Assembly (NCBI RefSeq): GCF_000092865.1
Contig: NC_014151.1
Span: 2,542,001-2,606,000 of the forward strand
Length of the DNA stretch: 64,000 nt
Direction: 5' to 3'
Origin: Cellulomonas flavigena DSM 20109
GTDB taxonomy: Bacteria; Actinomycetota; Actinomycetes; Actinomycetales; Cellulomonadaceae
Shown here: positions 19,585-28,215 of the stretch, in pieces
Numbering within the stretch: position 1 is the first letter of the stretch
Layout: each line of letters starts with the position of its first letter
Position numbers and translations under genes: made by a program
Notes under the pieces: model-generated
Database searches by the model: none
Seen by the model: the letters and a program-made list of their open reading frames with translations, nothing else
What the model was told of the DNA's origin: nothing

Positions 19585-21353
19585 CGGAGCACCGGGGCGA
19601 GATGCGTGAGGTCGCAGGCGACACGCCGCTGCGCGGGGCCCCGTTCGAGCGCGGGGTGATCCGTGACGTGCCCGCGGACGTCACACCCATGACCGGCGAC
19701 GCGCTCACCGACCTGCTCGGCGCCATGCTGGCTGTCGCGGGTCACCTCGAGCTGCCTGCGGTGCTCGACCAGTTCGTCCGGGTCAGCGCCGAGCTGACGT
19801 GCGCACGGTTCGCCGCGATCAACGTCCTCGACGACGCCGGCACGTCCACCACCTTCGTCTACACCGGTGTGCCCACCGCAGTCGCGCGCGCCATGCGGCA
19901 CCCCCCGCACGCCCAGGGGGTCCTGGGGCAGATCCCGGTCGACGGGGTGCTGCGCCTCGACGACCTCACGGAGCACCCGTCGTTCCAGGGCTGGCCCGCG
20001 CACCACCCGCGGATGGGCTCGTTCCTGGGCGCGTCGGTGAAGGTCGGCGAGCACGTCTACGGCCAGCTCTACCTGTCGGAGAAGGTCGAGGGCGGCACGT
20101 TCACCGCCCGTGACGAGCGCATGGTGCTCGCGCTGGCCGCCGCGGCCGGCGTGGCCGTGGCCAACGCCCAGCTCTACGCGGAGGCCGAGCGGCGCGAGCA
20201 CTGGCTGCGTGCAGGGCAGGACATCACGACGATGCTGCTCGAGGGTGTCGACGAGGAGTCGGCGCTCGAGCACGTCGCGCGCACCGCGCGCGAGGTCGCG
20301 GGCGCCGACACCGCCGCGCTCGCGCTGCCCGGCATGGGCGGCGAGCTGTTCATCGAGCTCGCCGACGGGTATCGCGCAGCCGAGCTCACGGGCCTGGTCA
20401 TGCCACGCGGCGGCCGGGCGTGGACCGTCCTCGAGGAGGGCCGCGGGCTGCTGACGCCGTCGCTGTCGGCGTCCCGGACCGTCAAGCTCGACGAGATGCG
20501 CGCGTTCGGCCCCGCGATGTTCGCACCGCTGCACTCGTCGGGTCGCGGCGTGGGCGTGCTCGTCCTCATGCGTCGGATCGGCGCGACGCCCTTCGACGAG
20601 AGCGACCTGGCGACCGCGGAGTCGTTCGCCGCGCAGGCGGCGCTCGCGTACGTGCTCGCCGAGGCGCGGCACGCGCAGGACGTCGCCGCCCTGCTCGACG
20701 AGCGCGAACGGATCGCGCGCGACCTGCACGACCTCGCGATCCAGCAGCTCTTCGCCACGGGCATGCAGCTCGAGACCGTGCGCCGTCGTGCCGCGCGCGG
20801 CGTCGACCCGGCCGAGCTCATGAGCATCGTCGAGGACGCGCTCGACAACGTCGACAGCTCGGTGCGCGAGATCCGCCAGATCGTCTACGCGCTGCGCGAC
20901 CCGGACGCGGCGACCGGCGTCGTCGAGCGGCTGCGCCGCGAGACGTCGCTGGCGCGCACCGGGCTCGGTTTCGCTCCGTCGCTCGTGCTGTCGCTGGACG
21001 GCGAGGTCCTCACGCCGGGCGACGGTGACGCCGAGGACCGGATCGACGAGCGGCTCGAGCAGGAGCTGACCGACGACGTGGTCGCGGTGGTGCGCGAGGG
21101 TCTGGCGAACGCGGCGCGGCACGCGCACGCGTCGTCGGTGAGCGTGCGGGTCGCGGTGCGCGGCGCGGGCCCCACCGGCTCGGTCGCGGTGGACGTCGAG
21201 GACGACGGCGCAGGTCTGCCCGCGACGCGCGAGCGCAGCTCCGGCACCGGCAACCTCGCCTCGCGCGCACGCCAGCACGGGGGGACGTTCAGCCTCGGCA
21301 CCGCTCCGAGCGGCAAGGGCACGCTCCTGACGTGGCAGGCGCCGCTCGGCTGA
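19581..21353 (+). CDS. GAF-GAF sensor histidine kinase, DevS/DosT-like, coupled to cydC
   Basis: 590 residues, soluble. Two GAF domains (about 45-200 and 215-360) precede a HisKA_3 dimerisation domain (phospho-acceptor His383 in RDLHDLAIQQL) and a HATPase domain (N box EGLANAARHAHA, VEDDGAGLP, GTGNLASRA). GAF-A contains RLDDLTEHPS...WPAHHPRMGSFLG; the AHHP segment (His141-His142) aligns with the region that holds the heme-ligand His of mycobacterial DevS/DosT. A heme-based oxygen or redox sensor is inferred. It overlaps cydC by GTGA and faces a DevR/NarL-type regulator gene. Confidence 0.88.
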   Translation: MTEHRGEMREVAGDTPLRGAPFERGVIRDVPADVTPMTGDALTDLLGAMLAVAGHLELPAVLDQFVRVSAELTCARFAAINVLDDAGTSTTFVYTGVPTAVARAMRHPPHAQGVLGQIPVDGVLRLDDLTEHPSFQGWPAHHPRMGSFLGASVKVGEHVYGQLYLSEKVEGGTFTARDERMVLALAAAAGVAVANAQLYAEAERREHWLRAGQDITTMLLEGVDEESALEHVARTAREVAGADTAALALPGMGGELFIELADGYRAAELTGLVMPRGGRAWTVLEEGRGLLTPSLSASRTVKLDEMRAFGPAMFAPLHSSGRGVGVLVLMRRIGATPFDESDLATAESFAAQAALAYVLAEARHAQDVAALLDERERIARDLHDLAIQQLFATGMQLETVRRRAARGVDPAELMSIVEDALDNVDSSVREIRQIVYALRDPDAATGVVERLRRETSLARTGLGFAPSLVLSLDGEVLTPGDGDAEDRIDERLEQELTDDVVAVVREGLANAARHAHASSVSVRVAVRGAGPTGSVAVDVEDDGAGLPATRERSSGTGNLASRARQHGGTFSLGTAPSGKGTLLTWQAPLG

Positions 21354-21408
21354 GCCCGCGGCGCCTGCGGCACGACGTGCGGGCACGGGCCCGGACGCGA
21401 GGGGGCGG

Positions 21409-22101
21409 TCAGTGCCCCGGCTCGGCCCGCCAGCCCGAGTTCTTGCGCGACGCGACCCACGCCGCGACCTGCGTGCGGCGCTGCAGGCCCATCTTCGCGA
21501 GCAGGGACGTGATGTGGTTCTTCACGGTCTTCTCGGCCACCCCGAGGCGCTCGGCGATCTCGCGGTTCGACATGCCCTCGCCGATGAGGTCGAGGACCCG
21601 CAGCTCGCTGGGCGTCAGCGACTCCGTCGGGTCCTCGTGGCCCGCACGGCGGCGTGCGACCGTCCGGTCGTCGAGCAGCGTGCGGCCCGCCGCGACGGCG
21701 CGGATGACGTCCGTGATCTCGGCGCCACGCACGCTCTTGAGCAGGTAGGCGGACGCGCCCGCGTCGAGCGCGGCGGCCAGTGCGTCGTCGTCGTCGAACG
21801 ACGTCAGGACGATCGCGCGCGCCGTGGGCAGCGTCTCGCGCACGGACCTCATGAGATCGATGCCCGTGCCGTCCGGGAGCTGCAGGTCGACGAGCATGAC
21901 CTGCGGCCGCACGAGGGTCGCGCGGCGCACGCCGTCGGCGACGGAGCCGGCCTCGGCGACGACGGTCATCCCGTCGGTGCGCTCGACGACCTCGGCGATC
22001 CCGCGGCGGACGACCTCGTGGTCGTCGACGATCATGACGGAGATGGGGCCCGGCCGGCCGCCCGTGGGGGGCGTCGGCGTCGGCTGGCTCGTGGCGGACA
22101 C
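21409..22101 (-). CDS. NarL/DevR-type response regulator
   Basis: 230 residues from GTG at 22101 (an ATG at 22122 would overlap the divergent start). Receiver domain: VMIVDDHEVV with acidic pocket, phospho-acceptor Asp72 (LVDLQLPDG), Thr/Ser in LTSFDDDD, and Lys in LLKSVRG. The C-terminal LuxR HTH follows (about 160-215; LTPSELRVLDLIGEGMSNREIAERLGV part, KTVKNHITSLLAKMG). It is convergent with the sensor kinase and its likely partner, so it probably controls cydABDC and other low-oxygen genes. Confidence 0.92.
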   Translation of the reverse strand: MSATSQPTPTPPTGGRPGPISVMIVDDHEVVRRGIAEVVERTDGMTVVAEAGSVADGVRRATLVRPQVMLVDLQLPDGTGIDLMRSVRETLPTARAIVLTSFDDDDALAAALDAGASAYLLKSVRGAEITDVIRAVAAGRTLLDDRTVARRRAGHEDPTESLTPSELRVLDLIGEGMSNREIAERLGVAEKTVKNHITSLLAKMGLQRRTQVAAWVASRKNSGWRAEPGH

Positions 22102-22120
22102 GGTGGCATCGTATCGACCC

Positions 22121-23068
22121 ATGAGCGTGATCCTGCTGCCGTCCACCGTCGACGGCGTGCCGCCGCTGCCCGCGGGGGTCCGGGCCGTGCGCTACGACGT
22201 GGCGGCGCCGGCTCCGGCCGATGCAGCGCACGCCGACGCCGTGGTGGTCTGGGGCAACCCGCACGACCGTCTCGCCGAGCTCGCGGCCGCGGCGACGCGC
22301 GTCCGCTGGGTCCAGACGTTGGCTGCCGGCCCGGACGCGGTGCTCGCCGCGGGCTTCGCCCCCGAGGCCGTGGTGACCAGCGGTCGGGGTCTGCACGACG
22401 CGACGGTGGCCGAGCACGTGCTCGCCCTGGTGCTCGCGTGCGTGCGCTCGGTCCCGGCGATGGTGCACGCGCAGGACGAGCGCCGCTGGGCCGACGAGCT
22501 CGGCGGGCTGCAGGCCCTGCACACGCCCGGAGGGCCGGTGCGCACGCTCCTCGGTGCGCAGGTGACCGTCTGGGGGTTCGGGTCGATCGCGGCGCGTCTG
22601 GCGCCGCTGCTGACGGGTCTGGGTGCGCAGGTGACGGGTGTCGCGACGCGCGCGGGCGAGCGGCACGGGTACCGGGTGGTCGCACCGGGCGACCTGCCGG
22701 AGGTGCTGCCGCGCACCGACGTGCTCGTCGGGCTGCTGCCCGCGCTCGCCTCGACGCGGCACGCGATCGGGGCGGACGCGATCGGTGCGCTGCCGCGCGG
22801 CGCCTGGGTCGTCAACGCCGGCCGTGGCTCGACGCTCGACGAGGACGCGCTCCTCACGGCTGTGCAGGGCGGCCACCTCGCCGGCGCGGCCCTCGACGTG
22901 TTCGCGACCGAGCCCCTGCCCGCGTCGTCCCCGCTCTGGCACGCGCCGGGTGTCCTGGTCAGCCCGCACGCCGCGGGTGGCCGCCCCGTCGGGTGGCAGG
23001 ACCTGGTCGCCGACAACCTCGCACGCTTCGTCACCGGCACCCCCCTGCGCAACGTCGTCCCCCGCTGA
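22121..23068 (+). CDS. D-isomer-specific 2-hydroxyacid dehydrogenase
   Basis: 315 residues, ATG at 22121. The Rossmann motif VWGFGSIAARLA (about 152-163) and the catalytic triad Arg (NAGRGSTLDE), Glu (DVFATEPLP) and His (SPHAAGG) place it in the NAD-dependent 2-hydroxyacid dehydrogenase family. It presumably reduces or oxidises an alpha-keto/hydroxy acid in the cytosol; the substrate cannot be read from sequence. It diverges from the response regulator with almost no gap and ends at a compound hairpin before mutM. Confidence 0.88.
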   Translation: MSVILLPSTVDGVPPLPAGVRAVRYDVAAPAPADAAHADAVVVWGNPHDRLAELAAAATRVRWVQTLAAGPDAVLAAGFAPEAVVTSGRGLHDATVAEHVLALVLACVRSVPAMVHAQDERRWADELGGLQALHTPGGPVRTLLGAQVTVWGFGSIAARLAPLLTGLGAQVTGVATRAGERHGYRVVAPGDLPEVLPRTDVLVGLLPALASTRHAIGADAIGALPRGAWVVNAGRGSTLDEDALLTAVQGGHLAGAALDVFATEPLPASSPLWHAPGVLVSPHAAGGRPVGWQDLVADNLARFVTGTPLRNVVPR

Positions 23069-23090
23069 CCCCTCCCCCTTCCCCCCGGTC

Positions 23091-23163
23091 GCCGAGTGCG
23101 GGGGAAGCCGCGCGAGTGCGGGGGCAACGACCCCCGCACTCGGCGCGGACCCCCCGCGCTCGG
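23091..23163. terminator. Compound bidirectional terminator between convergent genes
   Basis: Two direct copies of GAGTGCGGGGG (23094-23104, 23114-23124) are followed by two inverted copies (CCCCCGCACTCGGC 23131-23144; CCCCCCGCGCTCGG 23150-23163). Either left arm can pair with 23131-23144: 14 bp from the first, 11 bp with a CAACGA loop from the second. It separates the dehydrogenase (+) from mutM (-). Confidence 0.75.
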
Positions 23164-23165
23164 TG

Positions 23166-24140
23166 TCAGGAGGGGCGGCGGGGGCGGGGGCGGGGCTGGC
23201 AGCGGGGGCAGGTGTAGGACGAGCGGTTCGCGAACGCGTCGCGGCGCACCGGGGTGCCGCAGCGGCGGCACGGACGGCCGTCCTGGCCGTAGACCGCCAG
23301 CGAACGGTCGAAGTACCCGGACGCACCGTTGACGTCGACGTAGAGGGCGTCGAAGCTCGTCCCGCCCTGCCCGAGCGCCTCGGTCATCACCTCGTGCGCC
23401 GCGTCGAGGACGCGCCGCGCCTCGACGGGGCGCAGTGCGGCCGTGGGGCGCGTGCCGTGCAGGCGCGCGCGCCACAGCGCCTCGTCGGCGTAGATGTTGC
23501 CGACGCCCGAGACGAGGGTCTGGTCGAGCAGGGCACGCTTCACCTCGGTGCGCCGGGCGCGCAGGGCCGCGACGACCGCGTCGCGGTCGAGCGCCGGGTC
23601 GAGCAGGTCGCGCGCGATGTGCGCCACCGGCGCGGGCACCGCGGGTCGCGCGGACCCGAGCCCGCCGGGCGCACCGTCCGGTGTCGGGACGAGGTCCGGC
23701 ACCGACAGGTGCCCGAACGTCCGCTGGTCGACGAAGTCGAGCGCCGAGCCGTCGTCGAGCCGGAGCCGGACGCGCAGGTGCGGGTGCTCGACCCAGCCCG
23801 TCGGGCCGGACGTGGCGACCGGGTCGCCGGGCGCGTCGTCCAGAGCGGCGGGGCCGGCCGCGGGGCCGCGGACGAGGAGCTGCCCGCTCATGCCGAGGTG
23901 GGCCATGAGGGCGTCGTCGCCACGCCCGGCGCCCTCGTCGAGCAGCAGCCACAGGAACTTGCCGCGCCGGACCGCCGCCTCCAGCCGCCGCCCCACGAGC
24001 CGCGCCGCGAAGTCGAGCGGCCCGGCGTCGTGCCGACGCACCGAGTAGCCGCGCCGCACGTCCACGTCCGTGACGGTGCGACCCAGCACGTGGCGGGCGA
24101 GGCCGTCGCGGACGGTCTCGACCTCGGGGAGCTCGGGCAC
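23166..24140 (-). CDS. mutM: Formamidopyrimidine-DNA glycosylase (Fpg/MutM)
   Basis: 324 residues. The N-terminus [14 protein letters not shown] supplies the catalytic Pro2 and Glu3; RGKFLWLLL carries the conserved Lys; [17 protein letters not shown] is the helix-two-turn-helix; and a zinc finger CRRC...CPRC closes the protein. It removes oxidised purines such as 8-oxoguanine and nicks the site. It is slightly long because of an insertion near 95-110. It begins 3 nt after rnc, in the conserved rnc-mutM order. Confidence 0.97.
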   Translation of the reverse strand: MPELPEVETVRDGLARHVLGRTVTDVDVRRGYSVRRHDAGPLDFAARLVGRRLEAAVRRGKFLWLLLDEGAGRGDDALMAHLGMSGQLLVRGPAAGPAALDDAPGDPVATSGPTGWVEHPHLRVRLRLDDGSALDFVDQRTFGHLSVPDLVPTPDGAPGGLGSARPAVPAPVAHIARDLLDPALDRDAVVAALRARRTEVKRALLDQTLVSGVGNIYADEALWRARLHGTRPTAALRPVEARRVLDAAHEVMTEALGQGGTSFDALYVDVNGASGYFDRSLAVYGQDGRPCRRCGTPVRRDAFANRSSYTCPRCQPRPRPRRPS

Positions 24141-24143
24141 CCG

Positions 24144-24866
24144 TCAGCCCGCGTCGCCGGCGGCGACCTGCTGCGCGGAGTCGCGCACGGCGCTCAGCGC
24201 GGTCCACGCAGCCGACGCGGCCTCCTGCTCGGCGATCTTCTTGGCCGGGCCGGTGCCGGTGCCGCGCACCTCGCCACCGACGACGGCGGACGCGGTGAAC
24301 GTGCGGGCGTGGTCCGGGCCCTCGCCCGTGACCTCGTAGTACGGCGCGCCCAGGCCGAGCGACGCGGACAGCTCCTGCAGCGACGTCTTCCAGTCGAGAC
24401 CCGCGCCGAGGTCGGCCGCGGCCGTGAGCGTGGGGCGCACGAGGCGGTCGACGAGGACGCGCGCCGGCTCGAGGCCGTGCGAGAGGTAGACCGCGCCGAA
24501 GAGCGCCTCGAGCGTGTCGGACAGGATCGAGTCCTTGTCGCGGCCGCCGGTGGCGAGCTCGCCCTTGCCGAGCAGCACGTAACTGCCCAGGTCGAGGCTG
24601 CGGGCCACCTGGGCGAGGGCGCGCTGCGACACGGTCGCGGCGCGCATCTTCGCCAGATCGCCCTCGGAGTTGCCCGGATGGGTGCGGTAGAGGTGCTCGG
24701 TGACGACGAGCCCCAGCACCGTGTCGCCGAGGAACTCCAGGCGCTCGTTGGTGGGGATGCCGCCCGCCTCGTGCGCGAACGAACGGTGCGTCAGGGCGAG
24801 CACGAGAAGCTCGGGGTCCAGGTGGACCCCGAGCTTCTCCAGGAGCGACTGCGCTGCCGTGCTCAC
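24144..24866 (-). CDS. rnc: Ribonuclease III
   Basis: 240 residues from GTG at 24866. The signature [13 protein letters not shown] (about 40-52) and the downstream [12 protein letters not shown] contain the metal-binding acidic residues, and a dsRNA-binding domain occupies about 158-230 (DWKTSLQE ... [14 protein letters not shown]). It processes rRNA precursors and structured mRNAs. It lies between rpmF and mutM on the same strand, the standard actinobacterial order. Confidence 0.97.
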   Translation of the reverse strand: MSTAAQSLLEKLGVHLDPELLVLALTHRSFAHEAGGIPTNERLEFLGDTVLGLVVTEHLYRTHPGNSEGDLAKMRAATVSQRALAQVARSLDLGSYVLLGKGELATGGRDKDSILSDTLEALFGAVYLSHGLEPARVLVDRLVRPTLTAAADLGAGLDWKTSLQELSASLGLGAPYYEVTGEGPDHARTFTASAVVGGEVRGTGTGPAKKIAEQEAASAAWTALSAVRDSAQQVAAGDAG

Positions 24867-24912
24867 GCGACGTCGGTGTCGACGGGTGTGCCGGTCATCG
24901 TGGCCGCGTGGG

Positions 24913-25110
24913 TCAGACGGCCTCGTGCTCGCTGCGCACGGCCTCGACGTAGCGACGGCTGTTGTACGCACCGCACGACGGGCACGCCACGTGGGGGCGC
25001 GTCGCGGACTTGCACTGGGGGCAGGTGGTGAGCGTCGTGGCAGTGGTCTTCCACTGCGACCGACGCGCACGGGTGTTGCTGCGCGACATCTTGCGCTTCG
25101 GAACCGCCAC
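24913..25110 (-). CDS. rpmF: Ribosomal protein bL32 (zinc-binding form)
   Basis: 65 residues. [21 protein letters not shown] is the conserved head, and CPQC...CPSC is the zinc ribbon, so this is the C+ paralogue that needs zinc. It starts 2 nt after the DUF177 gene, the near-universal yceD-rpmF pair. Confidence 0.98.
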   Translation of the reverse strand: MAVPKRKMSRSNTRARRSQWKTTATTLTTCPQCKSATRPHVACPSCGAYNSRRYVEAVRSEHEAV

Positions 25111-25112
25111 GG

Positions 25113-25688
25113 TCAGCTCTCTCTCTTCTCGTCGTCAGTGCCCCGCAGGCCGCCCAGGGCCGCCCAGCGGGGGTCGATCGTCTCGTGCGCGTGGTCCGGG
25201 TCGTCGGCGAGCCGCGTCCCGCACTCGGAGCACAGGCCCGGGCAGTCCTCCTGGCACAGGGGCCGGAAGGGCAGCACGGGCACGACCGCGTCTCGCAGCG
25301 CGGGCTCGAGGTCGAGCAGGTCGCCCTCGAGCTCACGCACGTCCTCGTCCTCGTCACCGCTCGCCACCGCGGCCTCGGCACGCTCGGGGTAGACGTACAG
25401 CTCCTGCACCGGGGCGTCGACGATCTCGACGACCCGCTCCAGGCACCGCACGCACTCCCCGACGGCCTCGCCGCGGATCGAGCCGGTCACCAGGACCCCC
25501 TCCATGACCGCCTCGAGCCGGAGGTCCAGCTCGAGGTCGCTCCCGGACGGGATGCCGATCATGCCGGTGCCGAGCTCGTCAGGCGCCGCGACCGTCCGCT
25601 GGACCGTCCGCATCGATCCCGGACGTCGACCGAGCTCGTGGGTCTCGAGCACGAACGGCGAGCGGGGATCGAGGTGGGAAGGGCGCAC
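25113..25688 (-). CDS. DUF177/YceD family protein
   Basis: 191 residues from GTG at 25688 with a GAGGGG Shine-Dalgarno. The central GEAVGECVRCLERVVEIV and the C-terminal PLCQEDCPGLCSECG cysteine cluster are typical of YceD. In E. coli and plants the family is needed for normal 23S rRNA accumulation. It is first of a yceD-rpmF-rnc-mutM operon. Confidence 0.9.
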   Translation of the reverse strand: MRPSHLDPRSPFVLETHELGRRPGSMRTVQRTVAAPDELGTGMIGIPSGSDLELDLRLEAVMEGVLVTGSIRGEAVGECVRCLERVVEIVDAPVQELYVYPERAEAAVASGDEDEDVRELEGDLLDLEPALRDAVVPVLPFRPLCQEDCPGLCSECGTRLADDPDHAHETIDPRWAALGGLRGTDDEKRES

Positions 25689-25808
25689 GTGTCCGGTCCC
25701 CTCGTGTCCAGTGGTCGGCGCCGCGCGCAGGCGCGCGTCGCCGGGTGTGCGGTTGCTTGGCGGTGTTGACGAGTCGGCCCACGCCACGACAGGCAGGACC
25801 AACGGAGA

Positions 25809-25838
25809 ACTCTACGGTACGTCGGGCCGGTGCCCCAA
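25809..25838 (-). promoter_or_regulatory. Candidate promoter of the DUF177-rpmF-rnc-mutM operon
   Basis: Minus strand: TTGGGG (25833-25838), 18-nt spacer, TAGAGT (25809-25814). Start of transcription would be near 25801, about 113 nt before the DUF177 start. The remaining gap (25689-25906) shows no gene. Confidence 0.5.
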
Positions 25839-25906
25839 ACCGGTGCGAGCGGCCACACCGGACCGCGCGGACCGCGACGACCGGTCGACGTCCGGGCGCC
25901 GACCGC

Positions 25907-26407
25907 TCACGCCCCCTCGCCCGGCGACAGCCTCCCGGCCAGCTTCGCGCGCCCCGCCTGCACCTGCGAGAGGACCTTGCCGAGGTCGATCTCGAAGTCG
26001 GCCAGGCGGCGGTCGCAGTAGTCGTCGGCGTCGCGTCGCAGCGACTCCGCCGTCGCCTGCGCCTCGGCGACGATCTCCGCCGCCCGCGCGCGGGCCTCGG
26101 CCACCACGTGCTCCTGCTCCACCAGCTCCGCCGCGCGGGCGCGGGCCCGGGCCAGCACGGCCTCGGCCTCGGCCTGCGCTGCCGCGCGGGCGGCGTCGGC
26201 GTCGGCCAGCACCTCGTCCGCGCGCAGCAGCTGCGCCGGCAGCGCCTCGCGCACCTGGTCGACCAGCTCGAGGATCTCGGCCCGGTTCACCAGGACCGAC
26301 GAGGACATCGGCATCGCCCGTGCCTGCGTCACGGCGTCCTCGAGGGCGTCCAGCACGCCGCCCACGCCCTCCGTACGCTCCTGCGCGCTCTCCACGTGCT
26401 CCGTCAT
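25907..26407 (-). CDS. Coiled-coil protein, SepIVA (Rv2927c)-like
   Basis: 166 residues. Residues about 60-140 are a continuous Ala/Glu/Arg-rich coiled coil ([40 protein letters not shown]) after a short globular start containing SSSVLVNRAEILELVDQV, which resembles the DivIVA-type N-terminal motif. The mycobacterial gene near rnc and DUF177 encodes SepIVA, a cytoplasmic factor for septation and polar growth; position and architecture suggest the same role. ATG overlaps the coaD stop (ATGA). Confidence 0.75.
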   Translation of the reverse strand: MTEHVESAQERTEGVGGVLDALEDAVTQARAMPMSSSVLVNRAEILELVDQVREALPAQLLRADEVLADADAARAAAQAEAEAVLARARARAAELVEQEHVVAEARARAAEIVAEAQATAESLRRDADDYCDRRLADFEIDLGKVLSQVQAGRAKLAGRLSPGEGA

Positions 26408-26916
26408 CGTGCGTCCTCTCCCCCGTCGTCCGGGCGCGGGGCGAGCGCGCGCCGCACCGCCGCCGCCACCTCGGGCGTCACCATGTCCTCGATCGGCCCG
26501 CCGTGCCGTGCCACGTCCTTCACCAGCGACGACGCGATGTGCGAACGCGCCGGGTCACCCAGGACGAAGACCGTCTCCACGCCGGACAGGTGCCGGTTCA
26601 TCAGGGCCATCGCGAGCTCGGCGTCGAGATCCGCACCGCTGCGCAGACCCTTGACGACCGCCCGCGCGCCGACCTCGCGCACCAGGTCCACCAGCAGCCC
26701 GTCGGTGGCCACGACGCGGACACCGTCCAGGTCGGCCAGCGCCTCGGCCGCGAGGCGCACGCGCTCGTCGGGCGCCAGCAGCGCCCGCTTCGACGCGTTG
26801 TGCGCGACGGCGACGACGACCTCGTCGAACATCGACCGGGCGCGCCGGACGACGTCGACGTGCCCGAGGGTGATCGGGTCGAACGACCCGGGGCAGACGG
26901 CGGTGCTCACGCCCAT
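26404..26916 (-). CDS. coaD: Phosphopantetheine adenylyltransferase
   Basis: 170 residues from ATG at 26916 (GTG at 26910 possible). VCPGSFDPITLGHVDVV holds the nucleotidyltransferase TxGH motif, and KGLRSGADLDAELAMALMNR is the substrate-binding block. It transfers AMP from ATP to 4'-phosphopantetheine, the penultimate step of coenzyme A synthesis. It is coupled to the SepIVA-like gene. Its usual neighbour rsmD is 2.5 kb away here. Confidence 0.97.
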   Translation of the reverse strand: MGVSTAVCPGSFDPITLGHVDVVRRARSMFDEVVVAVAHNASKRALLAPDERVRLAAEALADLDGVRVVATDGLLVDLVREVGARAVVKGLRSGADLDAELAMALMNRHLSGVETVFVLGDPARSHIASSLVKDVARHGGPIEDMVTPEVAAAVRRALAPRPDDGGEDAR

Positions 26917-26972
26917 CAACCTACGTCACCCACCCGTGGCGGACGCGTCGGTGCGGCCGCTAGCGTGCCGGT

Positions 26973-27596
26973 GTGCCCACCCCGCGCGCCGCCACGCCGC
27001 ACGACCTGCCCGCGCTGCGCACCGTGTGCGCGCTGGCCTACCGCGGCAACCCGCTGATGCGCTGGGTGCTGCCGGACGAGACGACCCGCGCCGACGCGTG
27101 CGCGCTGTGGCTCGGGCCGTCGCTCGAGCGCTACCTCGCCGGCGGCCGGGTCGACGTGGTGACGGTCGACGACGACCTCGTCGCGCTCGCGGCGTGGCGT
27201 CCTGCGGCGGCTCCGTCGACCTCCGCCGCACACCTGCCCACGCCCGCAGGTGCCCTGGCGGCGCTCGTCGGACCGGCCCGTGCGGCCGAGGTCCTCGGTC
27301 ACCTGGGCGGCACCGCGGACCTCGCACCCACCCCTGGCGGGCCGTACCTCAACTACCTCGCCGTGCACCCCGCGCACCAGGGCCGCGGGCTGGGCGGCAC
27401 GCTGCTGCGCCACGGCCTGGCGGCGCTCGCGCGCGAGGACGGCACGCCCTGGCTCGCGACGGCCGACGAGCGCAACGTCCCGTTCTACGAGCGCCACGGC
27501 TTCACCGTCGCGGGGTCGCGCCGGTTGGGCGACGGGCCGCTGCTCCGGGTGATGCACGCCGCCGCCCGGCACGCGTCCGGCACCTCACCCGGTTAA
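26973..27596 (+). CDS. GNAT family N-acetyltransferase
   Basis: 207 residues, GTG start. The acetyl-CoA motif is clear: YLNYLAVHPAHQGRGLGGTLLR (about 128-148; Q/RxxGxG/A as QGRGLG), followed by LATADERNVPFYERHGF. It acetylates an unidentified small molecule or amine. TAGCGT lies exactly 6 nt before the GTG, so a leaderless transcript is likely. It is the first of three plus-strand genes between coaD and rsmD. Confidence 0.88.
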   Translation: MPTPRAATPHDLPALRTVCALAYRGNPLMRWVLPDETTRADACALWLGPSLERYLAGGRVDVVTVDDDLVALAAWRPAAAPSTSAAHLPTPAGALAALVGPARAAEVLGHLGGTADLAPTPGGPYLNYLAVHPAHQGRGLGGTLLRHGLAALAREDGTPWLATADERNVPFYERHGFTVAGSRRLGDGPLLRVMHAAARHASGTSPG

Positions 27597-27605
27597 CCTC
27601 GCCGC

Positions 27606-28215
27606 GTGGGAGCCACCGAACGCCACGCCGTCCGCGTCACCGGGGCGTCCGGTGCGCAGCCGGTCGTCCTCGTGCACGGCTTCGGCTGCGACCAGCACAT
27701 GTGGCGTCACGTCGCACCGCACTTCGAGGACGCGTTCACGGTGGTGACGCTCGACCTCGTCGGGGCGGGCGCCTCCGACCTGTCGGCGTACGACCCGGTG
27801 CGGCACGGCACCCTGCAGGGGTACGCGGACGACGTCCTGGACGTGCTGCGCGAGCTCGACCTGCGCGACGTGGTCCTCGTGGGCCACTCGGTGGCGGCGA
27901 CGATCGGCGTGCTCGCGGTCGTCGCGGAACCGGAGCGGTTCGACAAGCTGGTCCTCGTCGCGCACTCGCCGCGCTACGTCGACGACACCGGGTACACCGG
28001 CGGTCTCAGCGCGGCCGACATCTCCGAGCTGTTGGAGTCCCTGGACAGCAACTACCTCGGCTGGGCGAGCGCCATGGCGCCGGCGATCATGGGCGACCCC
28101 GACCGCCCCGAGCTGGGTGCCGAGCTCACCGCGAGCTTCTGCCGCACCGACCCCCCCGACCTGCCGCCCGGACACCGCGGTTGCGGGCCGCCCCGGGCGC
28201 CGCGAACCTGTCGGC
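27606..28215 (+). pseudogene. RsbQ-like alpha/beta hydrolase, C-terminally truncated
   Basis: The first 180 codons match an RsbQ/KAI2-type hydrolase well: oxyanion region VLVHGFGCDQHMWRHV, nucleophile Ser95 in VGHSVAATIG, and the lid segment ending ELTASFCRTDP. Family members run to about 270 residues and need an Asp near 220 and a His near 247. Here similarity stops at about 28150, and the frame runs on to 28415 as an Arg/Ala/Pro-rich shadow of the next gene. No other frame restores the missing part, so a deletion is more likely than a frameshift. A TAACCT box 6 nt before the GTG remains intact. Confidence 0.7.

Noticed and set aside
20885..23326. A long minus-strand frame of over 800 codons opposite the sensor kinase and dehydrogenase
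   Set aside because: Both plus-strand genes and the true response regulator have convincing domains. This frame has none and its codon bias is reversed.
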